Source: Globisporangium splendens
Lineage: Eukaryota; Oomycota; Peronosporomycetes; Pythiales; Pythiaceae
DNA: 64,000 nt
Reading direction: 5' to 3'
Assembly: GCA_006386115.1 (NCBI GenBank)
Contig: VFIW01000014.1
Location: forward strand, 116,162 to 180,161
This document shows positions 21,342-30,974 of this stretch, in pieces. The translations under genes were made by a program, and so were the position numbers. Position 1 is the first letter of the stretch; every line of letters begins with the position of its first letter. The notes under the pieces are model-generated. The model did not search any database and was not told the DNA's origin. It saw only the letters and a program-made list of their open reading frames with translations.

Positions 21342-23320
21342 ATGCGCATATCCGACATGCCGCCGATGGTGCGCGCGTACGAGCAGCTGCTCGTGCACAA
21401 CGAGCGGTTCGTGCTCGCGCCTGTAGTCCAGAGTGTGCAGAGCGTCCTCTTGGTGGTGCAGCAGGCAAAGAACGTGCTTCATGGTCACGCAAAGCCCTCG
21501 CAATCAATGCGCACGCAGAGCAAGAAAGCAACACTCCAGAGCGCCATGGACGCCATCGCCAAGCACATGACGATACTGGAAGCCACCATTCCTGCGTTTC
21601 TTGGTGAGAAGGTGCGTGAAAGGCTTTGTACTGGATAATGGAAGATGTAGCTTAATTATATTGCTGGTCTTGTGGTTGAATTCATGTGCTTTCTTTTTCT
21701 GCAGGAGCTCCAGGAGTTTGCGAAAGCGCTGAACGAATTCACACAACTGCCAGAACTCGACGGACTCAACAACCTGGTGGTGGACACCGGCGAAAAGGAC
21801 GCCGTGAAGACACTTTCGACTCTGTTTCAAGAACTGGAGACGCATCAGACGACTCTGACGGAGGCCATGGCGGCGACCGCGGCGATTTGCAGCCAGCTCA
21901 CAAGCAAGCGAGACGTAAGAAGGCGTTTGCGTGCTCTCATTCGAATGAAAAGCGTCCTTAGCGTACTGTTTATGCTCTCATGCGCAGCACCTGGTGAAAT
22001 TGCTGGACGATGCGACGCAGATTATAGAAAACTCGCACTCGAAGCGCCTGATGCAACTGGAACACGACATGGAGCGTTTCATGGAGAGCTACAAGACATC
22101 ATTTGGAGGTATGTGCTTTACGTTTTGCGTCCAAATGAACCGTATTGCTATGACATTCTTGCTGTTAACTGTGCTTATGTAGCGCGTCCATTGCGAGACG
22201 CCAAGCAGCTTGAGCACGAGATCAAGTTGGTCGAGACGTCCATGTCGATGATGCTTTTGCCTCACATCGAGATCTGCCGCACTATCGCTATGGCGTACGT
22301 CCAGTAGCTCCTGCACATGTATTGCATCATCCTATTCGATTTGTTGTTTTTACCCCGTGTGTTTATATATCAGCAATGCGCAAGTTGGAGCGAATGCGAG
22401 TTTCAAGAAAAAAGACCGAGTTTCGATCGATGCCTTTGTGCAACTGATTACAAAGTTGAAAAGCAACCCAGGGGCTGGCTTTGACGGGTAAGCACGAGGG
22501 TGGCTTCCATCAATACTTCAAGATTACTTTTTGATATTTTGATCTGATGCGTTTGTTGCTCGTGTCTGTTGCAGCATACTGAACGATTCTTCGGGGTTTC
22601 TCGCACAATTGAAGCTATTTGAACGAGCAGCCAGTAAAGTGTGTCGACTACCTTCGTTTTCTACTCACATGTCGGAATGTGCGAATGCTGAACGCTGAAT
22701 TTGCTTGCGATTCTTCGTGTAGGACGCATTTTCTGTGCTTTCCAGCACGCTGAAGCTGCAATTTCAAGAATCGCTGGATGAGGAATTGTTTCAGGCCTAC
22801 GTAGACGACTGGAAAGACAAGAAGCAAGCGCTCAAGGTACGTGGATGAACATAAATCGAGAGCCTCTTAGTCATGTATCCCCGTTGCATTGACTCACGGT
22901 TCGCGATGATGCAGCTGCTGGAAATGAGTGCAGAGTACCGCGCAGCCTCCCAGCGTCTCGATGATCTCAAAGCTGATATTTTGAGAACGCAAGGTCACAT
23001 CGAAAAGAGGTGCGCTATGTGTACACATTGCAGATGCACACAGAAGAGATCAGTGGCATTGATATTTCGTCCATCTTCTCTCTCTTTGTGATGCGCTGAG
23101 TCTCAGCAAACAACAGATCGGTACCGACGACCCCACTCGGTTCATTTTGTGCAATGAGGTGCGTTGTATGAGTCCTTCTAGTTCATTCTCTTCTGCAGAT
23201 CTCTCTAACGCGGCTCTGTGTGAATCGCTTTAGCTTGTACTGCTGTTCCAAGAAGAAGGACGCGTCATGAGCATTGACGAAGTGTCTGAACTCACTTGGG
23301 CGGCTGCTGATGCCGAGTAG
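21342..23320 (+). CDS. ten-exon helical/coiled-coil protein of unknown function
   Basis: Exons: 21342-21611, 21705-21914, 21988-22108, 22183-22294, 22374-22487, 22575-22638, 22723-22836, 22915-23009, 23107-23158 and 23234-23320. All phases match; 412 aa. The predicted protein is almost entirely alpha-helical with Leu/Glu-rich heptad stretches (ELQEFAKALNEF, HDMERFMESYKT, SQRLDDLKADIL). I do not recognise a family; size and helicity would suit a scaffold or tethering-complex subunit, which is only a guess. Exon density is the highest in the window. The ATG lies 55 bp after the Crypton frame, so its promoter probably overlaps Crypton sequence. Convergent with the TPR gene (45 bp between stops). 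Confidence 0.72.
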
Positions 23321-23365
23321 CGCATACTATTATGTGACGAGCTGTGCCACTTTGTTGTTTGCTAT

Positions 23366-25783
23366 TTACTCTGTGAGTTGAGGCGTTCCGTTGTTGAGTA
23401 AAACAGATTTCGCAGCATTCGCGTCTTCCACCAGCGTCGCAATCGCGAGCGCTGCGCAATTGCTTGTGGCTTCAAACTGCGGGAACCATCAGTTGCTATA
23501 GCTGAGACAGAGTCACGCCAGGCGCTTTGCGTTCGCGGGTGACACGCTCGCGGCTTCGAATTCCCGTAGATGGAGCTGCTCGACTGCCAGATTATTGTAG
23601 CACACCGCCGCCAGACAGATCTTTTGCCCCGACGCGTCGTCGCCACCCTGTCTCTCGTTACCTTGCTCTTCCAGTTTGTTTTCTTCAACCATCTCGAGGA
23701 TACTCGCCATGTACTTCATCGCTTCTTGGTGCTTCAGCTGGAAAGACAACAAGTTGGCAATGTGGAGACGGCACTTCGCGAGATGCGACCAGTTACTCTG
23801 CTTGGAGTGGATCTCGTGCGCCTTGAGGATATACTGGAGACCAGCGTGCGCTTTCCGCTTGCGGTAGTAGTAGTGTGCATACGTATCGTACAGGCACGCC
23901 ATGAGTTCGAGCCGCGTTGCCTCGTCGACCAAGATCGAGTTGTAGATCAGTTGCTCAGCCTGTTGGATCAACTGGAGCGCGGGAGTGAACTTCATGTAGT
24001 CGATGCATCGGCTCGCGAACGCGTTGCAGGTCACTACAAGCTGTTTCCACAACTTCGCCTCCAGATCGGCAACTCCACGAGCACGCACTAGCGTGATCAG
24101 CAAGGACTCAAGCGTCGTGATGCACTGACCAAACTGCTGCTTCGCCTCCATGCGGTGCACTTCCTCGCACAGATGATGCTCGCACATAGCGATCGGGGAC
24201 GTCTTTGGCAGCTTTCCTGGAGAACTTGCTTTGCCTTGTCCGTATTGCTGCTGTGACTGTAAATCACTGGCAAATCCTTGTACGAGGGCGCACCAAACTG
24301 CTTTGACGGCTCCAGTCCCGGCAAACCAGATCGGACGCGGGACTTCCGGCACGTTGATCACAACTTTCCCATTCGCGAGACGCTGGGACGGTTCCCACGA
24401 GTAGTGGACGCTGGCTGTAGACCGGTGATGTCTGGATTCTGCTACCGCTGAGCCCGCCCTGGAATCAATTGCCGGAAGAGAGCAAGACGAGTCTAACGAT
24501 TTCCCCTTGTTGTGCTCCCTAGCCGTATATTTGCATTCAGGAGCAGGGCTTGATCGACTCGGTCGGTTTGTCAGTCGGCCGTCGGTGCCATTGGAGCTCT
24601 TGGCATCGCCATTTCCAAGTCCTGCTGCTTTTGCCTTGACGGACGTCGTATAAATGGTGAGAATCTGACGCGCGAGCTCGTTATCCCGCTCAGTTTCGTT
24701 TTCGGGAGAACGCTCGGGAGGACGGAGTAGACCGACGTCGCAGCGTATCGACGCCAAGTCTTTCCTCGCCGTGCTTTTTGGTGCGTTTACATCCGAATCT
24801 TGAGTACTTTGTTGTACGCACTCGCTGTCATCGGCATCAGAACTAGGAGCGATTTCAGAATTGCTCTTGGCTCCAGGCTTTGCTTTCAAATCGTCCACTT
24901 CTTTTCCTCTGGTTTTGCCAACCGACGGAGATGTCGACTGTGTGGCTACATGGTGGTTTTCTACTTGCACCTTGCTCTCTGTCGCCAGCGAACTGTTTGC
25001 ATCTGCTTGTATTTCTCGCATCCGCGCAACGAACGTTTTTCCGGACCCCTTGTCCACCAACAGCTCCGCCTTTTTGTTTTGATTCAGCAGCAACTTGGTT
25101 TTCTCCAGTACTGCGAGTGTCTTGTGCCCAACTTTGTTTCGGGTACGATTGAATTCGGCATCGACGGGGTCCACAGCATCCGCGTACTCGTTGAAACCGC
25201 CGTTATCTTCATGCTGAGCTGGTTTCCTCGCATGCTGAGACGACTCAGATCGCGCCGTTCTCTGTTTGTCAGTGCGGCGATGACGTAGCGCACCAAGCGG
25301 TGATTCTTGGAGCATCGAAACGTTCTGAAGTGGTTTCCGTTTTCCTCGTGATCGATGAGCAGTGGATCCATTAATCCGTTTGGCATCGATAATATCTGAA
25401 CGTGGTTCTGTCGGATGATCGTCTGAAAAGTTGTTCGCGCCTTCCTGCCTTGCAACGATGATGGTTTTGCCTTGAGATTGCTGAGGATTCGCCCTAGAAT
25501 TCATGGCTTTGTTAGCATTCCCATCGCGGGGATGGACATAAGCAGCTCGTTGTACGTGCGGGAAGTCGAGACCACTCTCAGATAGCGAGTGCAAGACTAG
25601 TGAATGCAGGTTCTGCTCCAATCGACAGGTTGGCGATCCTGAGCCTGCCTTTCTGTGTGTGACTTGTTTAGATACTCCTCGATCAGGCGACAGCACTACC
25701 CCCGACTCGCGCAGACTCTGCATTACCTGCTGGACAATGGCTTCACGCTGTTGCTGCAGTAATACCTCCTGGTCTTCTTTCAT
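23366..25783 (-). CDS. TPR-repeat protein with long disordered N-terminal region
   Basis: Exon 1 25783-23546 and a short last exon 23476-23366; 782 aa. The first ~500 residues are polar and low complexity after a helical start (MKEDQEVLLQQQREAIVQQV). From ~residue 560 there are tetratricopeptide-like helical pairs, e.g. ALQLIQQAEQLIYN, GLQYILKAHEIHSKQSNW and AAVCYNNLAVEQLHLREFEA. The last helix is completed by exon 2 (NCAALAIATLVEDA). The 69-nt intron (GTGTCA...CGCAG) preserves phase and is preferred because otherwise the frame ends inside the final TPR. TPRs bind partner proteins; the specific complex is unknown. Confidence 0.72.
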
Positions 25784-26163
25784 TTTCTACAGCGCACAAA
25801 CCGACAAAAAAGCACATTTCGTGGATCAGTAAATGCCGATGAATGTGATTCAAAGCAAAACTATTGATCAATGAACGTACTTGGATGATATTCGACACTT
25901 GGTTCATCGAAAGCATTGCGAGGCTGAGTCGTATACAGGCGTATAGTTAGAAACGCATTCAGCACGAGTAGGAGACAACGACAAAACGTAGAATTTATCA
26001 TGTGCTCCAGCCTGGAGCGGCAACTTGAGCTTCATCGACGTTGCTGTTTTCCATTTTCATTGCTTTACCCTCTTTACAGTGCCACCGCTTGCCTCCATTT
26101 CATGATGGAACACTTTGGAATGCACCCGCTTTTTGTTTCCGACATTTTTAGATCCGATTTTTT
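25784..26163. promoter_or_regulatory. divergent promoter region (TPR gene / small ankyrin gene)
   Basis: 380 bp between two divergent starts, AT-richer than flanks. Short open frames on the plus strand (26000-26182) lack coding signatures. No defined motif recognised. Confidence 0.35.
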
Positions 26164-26667
26164 ATGTCATCAAACGCAGTGAAACGGAAGAAAAAGCAAC
26201 CTACAGCACGGAACAGAGAGGCAGCAACAATTCGCCTTGCACATCAAACTCGAGTGAAAATGAGCGGCGAGGCTCTGCGCGATGCGATCTGCGACGGTGA
26301 CATGACCAGCGTGCGTCGGCTGGTTGAGGAGGAAGGCGCGAGCGTGGATTACGCCGATGTCGACGACGGCTGGCCGCTTCTGCTGTGGACCGTCAAAGCG
26401 AATCAACCCGAGTGCCTCGCGTTCCTGCTGACCAAAGACACGAACATCCACATCGGCAACAGCTCTGGGAACACTGCGCTCCACATGGCCGCGTATTTGG
26501 GACACGAAGATCTGGTGCGCATGCTGATCAAGCACGGAGCTACAGTGGATGCGCGGAACCTGACAAATCAAACGCCTGCAGATCTCGCAGAGATTTTCGA
26601 CCGAGAGCATATCATGGACCTTCTTGCCATGTACCGAAGCCACGAGCCGCAATATTGCGAACAATAA
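26164..26667 (+). CDS. small ankyrin-repeat protein
   Basis: Intronless, 167 aa from the ATG at 26164 or 135 aa from the internal ATG at 26260 (MSGEALRDAICDGDMTSVRR). The second looks like the natural start, because the preceding 32 residues are basic and poorly conserved in type. Three to four ankyrin repeats follow, best seen in GNTALHMAAYLGHEDLVRML and the preceding GWPLLLWTVKANQPECLAFL. No other domain. Likely a cytosolic/nuclear adaptor. Convergent with the XRCC2-like gene. Confidence 0.78.
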   Translation: MSSNAVKRKKKQPTARNREAATIRLAHQTRVKMSGEALRDAICDGDMTSVRRLVEEEGASVDYADVDDGWPLLLWTVKANQPECLAFLLTKDTNIHIGNSSGNTALHMAAYLGHEDLVRMLIKHGATVDARNLTNQTPADLAEIFDREHIMDLLAMYRSHEPQYCEQ

Positions 26668-26860
26668 CAACAAGGAATTGGTAAAATGATGACAGTTTCT
26701 TGTCTCCGTTAAATAGTTGGATGTGACGTCAGTCGATTGCGCTAAAGATCCAGCATTTGAATGCTGTTGCCATTGAGAGCAAACGAAAATGCTTGGCTGC
26801 ATGCATGGAAACATGTCAGCTTGAGTAAGTCTTCCTCCACCAAACAAATAGCCGCGTTTC

Positions 26861-28107
26861 TCACCTCTGCCCTCGCACCATGCACCTGGCTTCAAACCGA
26901 GGGGTGGAATGTGCTTCATCATCACCTCTCGACTCATCGGACTTTGGTTGCGAAACTGTGCGAAGCAGGATGCGCTTGGAAACTTGGCTTGTCCACGACG
27001 ACGGGAGGTACTCGGCGCGCTCCCATCCATTGCGAGCATTCGCTAGGGACACAACAAGTAACAAACAACAGAGTAAGTCCCCTCCACTCTGCTCTGCCCT
27101 CCTCACTAATGATAACGCCAAAAGAGGCATCAAGTCACAACTTGCGTACCGACCTAGCGTGTCTTTTGCGGCAAAAATGATCGGGTTGTGGTGGCGACTG
27201 AACTGCTTGAGGAAGATAAACACCTGCTCCGTCAGCGCGAGGCCGTCACCGACGCTTTTCGCAGTCATCTGCACAGGAGCAGGTGCATCATATAGTCAGA
27301 GAGCACTCGTTTGTCCATGTTTGCATTTGCGAAATGCACAAAGTACCTTGTCCATTGCGTAGAACGAGCCGATGCAGTTGAACACAAGCAGCAGCGCTAA
27401 AAGAAGCCAAACACAGAAATGTGTAATTCCCAACCCCTAAAAAAGCAATGATGACGGATATAAGCACATACGAGACGTGGCCGCATCGAGCAGCTCAAAG
27501 TGGATGTGGTTGAGCGTCGCAAGGCACTGGAACGTGTCTCGGCAGTGGTACATGACGACTCGGTTCATGGCTCGACGTGCCGTCGCCTAGCGCGATGAAC
27601 ATATCGAAAGCCACAGAGTAAGCACACACCACGTGCCATTTCTCCCACATAAACGTACGTATAGCTATGCACCTGGCGCATCTTGGGGTCGAGTATTCGT
27701 GTTCGCAGTCTCGCATCCAGAATCTGCAGCAATTGGTTCGCGTTCGCCTCGTACTCGTGGTCAAAGAGAAACACGCGCTCATTCGCACTTGCCAACAGAT
27801 TCTCTACGTTACCGCCATCTCTACTAGCGACTGCAGCTCCTGTTGCTCGCTTCTCGTCTTCCTTTGCAGCGCGCTCCGCGTCGTCGACGCTCTTGAGCAG
27901 AAACGCCGCGACCACGTGCAGCAGCACGAGCAGCTTGGGTGTGGCGCTGCTGCCATCGACCTCCACGACCTGGCGCGGCTGGAACCCGTCGGTCGCAGAC
28001 GCAGCGGAGGAGGCAGCGGCATCCACGAAGCGCAGCCCCGTGCGGAAGCCCCGCGCCGGCCGCCGCGCGAACAGGTCCAGCGCCGTCTCGTCCAGCGCCC
28101 ACAGCAT
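26861..28107 (-). CDS. XRCC2: XRCC2-like RAD51 paralogue
   Basis: Five exons on the minus strand: 28107-27673, 27586-27472, 27396-27347, 27268-27154 and 27042-26861; 298 aa against ~280 in vertebrates. Segments align in order with XRCC2: MLWALDETALDLFARR at the N-terminus, FLFDHEYEANANQLLQIL (the 'DTDYHFDMLRL' strand-helix), LLLVFNCIGSFYAMDK (Walker B region, 'DSLSAFYWID'), and EYLPSSWTSQVSKRILL ('YLCKAWQQLVKHRMFF'). XRCC2 acts in the BCDX2 complex supporting RAD51 in homologous recombination. The Walker A position reads DGSSATPKLL, without the GKT/S consensus. The first splice donor (CAG|GTGCAT) was chosen by phase; a nearby GTACGT donor does not keep frame. Confidence 0.72.
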
Positions 28108-28386
28108 TTTCACACACCCAACTTGCCTAAATGAGTTCAAATTGTGATTGCACGGTAGTCACTCTGGCTAGTGATTTGAGTAAAGTAGACCCTATGTTGG
28201 ATTTTAAATGCAAATAAAGTACCTTTCAGCAGCGAGAATGGTCTGTGATTTGAGTTTTCCTCACTTCTAATGTCTACCCTCCTTTTCGTAAATTGCAGAA
28301 CTATTTGACTTCCAGGGAGATATTTCGAACGCACTGGTGAGCAGGTATTGGAGCCATTTGCATTCCCGACGCAAGAACCAAGCATC

Positions 28387-30927
28387 ATGGTGTGCGCAGT
28401 GGAGCTCGCGCACGTGTTCGTGGGTGCCAACGCCATCTCCAACGCGTTCTGCGCCAACGCAGCAGCCTCCGCTTCTGCTTCCTGCGTCTGCACCGCTTAT
28501 GCGGCCAAGAACACCGTGGTGCTTGTGGCGCGCGATCCGCAGAACGCCGAGCTGCTCAAGATCACGCAGACACTCAAGCACGACGTGACCACGAGCGACT
28601 CGGCGCGGATCTCGAGCGTGTTCCTGCACTCGACCGCGATGGGCGAGCGCGTATTCGCTGGGGACTCGGAGGGCAACGTGTTCCTGTGGCAGTGCGAAGA
28701 GCAACGCGAGTGGGAGGTGCGCAACCTCTCGTTCGCGGAAGACGACGACGCGAAGCTCAAGCTATCGAATGCGTCGGTTGCTGCCGTCACTGCCACAGAG
28801 ACAAGCGCGCGGTGGCTGCACTTTGTGTCGTTCTCCGATGGGAAACTCGTGGTCTTTGAGCAGAGCAAGCAGCGGCACGACGCTGCTGTGAACGTGCTGG
28901 CGCAAGTAGACCTGGGCGTCAAGTGCATTATGGAGAGCTTAGCAGCGACGGTCGTGGATCTATCAGCCAGCGGTTCAGATGGGAACACAGAACAGAACGT
29001 GCTTGTAGCAGCCGGTGGTGTCGACAGCAAAGTGTACCTATACGAGATGCACGCTTCCACACTCAAGCAGCTGATGGTGCTCGAGGGTCATCGCGGTTGG
29101 ATCCGTGGTCTCGCGTTTGAAAAGCAACAGCGCGCGCTTCCGAGTGGCTCGACGTCGTTTTTCCTGGCGTCGGCGTCTCAGGACCAGCGCATTCGTCTCT
29201 GGAAGATCACGGCGGACAAGGAGAAACACGCGGATGCCAGTCAAACTGCTGTCGTTGCCGCGACGACAGAGACGAGGGACGGATTCCAAGCTGCCGGTGC
29301 CAGCGCTTCGTACACTGTGAGCTTTGACGCGTTGCTGATCGGCCACGAGGACTGGGTGACATCCTTGGAATGGACGCTCGTCGCAGCATCTTCCGACGAC
29401 GCCAGCATGGAGTCGGCGCTGGTCTCGTCGTCCATGGACAACACGCTCATCGTGTGGACCAAGAACATGCAGCTCAGTGCCTCAGGCGCATGGTATCCGT
29501 CACTGCGTATTGGTGAGATGGATGGCAACGGCATCCTCTCGGGGGTCGTGCTCCCGAACGAAGGTGATCGACTGGATCTGCTCGCATTGAACTTCTCGGG
29601 GCAACTGGAACGCTGGAAGCAGCAGCCACCGCCGTCCAAGATCTTTTTGCCTGCGGTGTCGTTGACAGGCCATTGCGCCAGCGTCACGGACCTGTCGTGG
29701 TCGCCGTCGGGGGACTACGTGCTCTCCGTGTCGCTCGACCAGACGGCGCGCGTATTTGCGCCATTAAAGAAGAAAGATCAGTCGTCGTGGCACGAGATCT
29801 CACGCGCGCAAGTGCATGGCTACGACCTCAATTGCGCCTGCTTTCTGTTAGGAGACAAGACAAGCGACGAAAGCAACAAGACAAACGACCGCTTTGTGAG
29901 TGGCGCTGATGAGAAGATCCTGCGCGTCTTTGAGGCGCCAGACGACATCCAATCGCTTGTGCATCAGCTCGCAGGTGCTCAAAGCAGTGACGACGACGCG
30001 AATCCTGATGGGAGTGAACAGAAAGCACGAGAACCACGCGTTCAACACGCGTACTTGCCGGAGCTCAGTCTGACCAACAAAACCGGCGACACAGGCAAGG
30101 AAAAGAATGCCGGTCGGGGCGGCTACGCCATCATGGACGTCACCATGCCGACTCTCCGTGTTCCTGTTGGTGATACCCTGGGCAAGAAGACGCTGTGGCC
30201 TGAGCAGCGCAAGTTGTACGGTCACGGGAACGAACTCTTGTGCGTGGCCTCGAATCACGCGGGTACTTTGGTCGCCTCAGCGTGCAAGTCGCGCGAAGAG
30301 CGCTTCGCGAGCATCTGGTTGTGGAGTACAAACGACTGGAGCGTCGCGCAGACCCCGCTCGAGGGCCATAAGAGCTCCGTGGTGCAGCTCGCGTTCTCGC
30401 CGAACGACCAGTTCCTCGTGTCCGTCTCGCGCGACCGTCAGTTTTGCGTCTACGAGAAGAGTGCGAGTGATCATCAGTTTGCTCTCGTCGACAAGGTGAA
30501 GGCGCACAAGCGTATTATCTGGAGCTGCTCGTGGTCACCGGACTCTCGGTACTTTGCCACGGCATCCAGAGACCAGTCGTTTGCACTGTGGACCAAAAAA
30601 GGAGCGAAATGGGGTGCTGCCCGCAAACCTGTCGTTCTAGAAAGTGCGGTCACCGCAATCGCTTTTGCGCCGCCCCATTCTCAAGAAGATGAGTCTTCTT
30701 CTTATGTTGTAGCTGTCGGGCTGGAAAGCGGGGCGATTCAGTTGTATACCGTTGCGGCAAGTGGAGAAGCCGTCGAGTGCAAGTTGCTGGCTGAAGTTGG
30801 CTTTGTGCTCTCGCCGTCTGCTACGGTCACGCGGCTCGCGTGGTCCCCATCGCGTGCCGCTGACCGACTTGTGCTCGCAGCCGCGAGTAGCGATTACTCG
30901 GTGCGTCTGTACAATGTCGCGCTCTAA
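28387..30927 (+). CDS. ELP2: Elongator complex protein 2, WD40
   Basis: Single exon, 846 aa, close to the ~790-830 aa of fungal and animal ELP2. Two seven-blade WD40 propellers are expected. Clear repeats include MVLEGHRGWIRGLAFEK...SQDQRIRLWK, LIGHEDWVTSLEW...SMDNTLIVWTK, LTGHCASVTDLSWSPSGDYV..SLDQTARVF and ELP2-typical YGHGNELLCVASNHAGTLVA. Elongator installs the 5-carboxymethyl modification on wobble uridines of tRNA; ELP2 scaffolds ELP1/ELP3. The ATG at 28387 begins MVCAVELAHVFVGAN, matching the usual ELP2 N-terminus. Divergent from the XRCC2-like gene with 279 bp between starts. Confidence 0.92.
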   Translation: MVCAVELAHVFVGANAISNAFCANAAASASASCVCTAYAAKNTVVLVARDPQNAELLKITQTLKHDVTTSDSARISSVFLHSTAMGERVFAGDSEGNVFLWQCEEQREWEVRNLSFAEDDDAKLKLSNASVAAVTATETSARWLHFVSFSDGKLVVFEQSKQRHDAAVNVLAQVDLGVKCIMESLAATVVDLSASGSDGNTEQNVLVAAGGVDSKVYLYEMHASTLKQLMVLEGHRGWIRGLAFEKQQRALPSGSTSFFLASASQDQRIRLWKITADKEKHADASQTAVVAATTETRDGFQAAGASASYTVSFDALLIGHEDWVTSLEWTLVAASSDDASMESALVSSSMDNTLIVWTKNMQLSASGAWYPSLRIGEMDGNGILSGVVLPNEGDRLDLLALNFSGQLERWKQQPPPSKIFLPAVSLTGHCASVTDLSWSPSGDYVLSVSLDQTARVFAPLKKKDQSSWHEISRAQVHGYDLNCACFLLGDKTSDESNKTNDRFVSGADEKILRVFEAPDDIQSLVHQLAGAQSSDDDANPDGSEQKAREPRVQHAYLPELSLTNKTGDTGKEKNAGRGGYAIMDVTMPTLRVPVGDTLGKKTLWPEQRKLYGHGNELLCVASNHAGTLVASACKSREERFASIWLWSTNDWSVAQTPLEGHKSSVVQLAFSPNDQFLVSVSRDRQFCVYEKSASDHQFALVDKVKAHKRIIWSCSWSPDSRYFATASRDQSFALWTKKGAKWGAARKPVVLESAVTAIAFAPPHSQEDESSSYVVAVGLESGAIQLYTVAASGEAVECKLLAEVGFVLSPSATVTRLAWSPSRAADRLVLAAASSDYSVRLYNVAL

Positions 30928-30974
30928 TCCAAAAACTCAATAAATACGCGATCTATCCTTGTATGCCGCATGTA

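Noticed and set aside
28348..28386. N-terminal extension of ELP2 upstream of 28387
   Set aside because: The extension starts with TTG, not ATG; the ATG at 28387 matches the usual ELP2 N-terminus.
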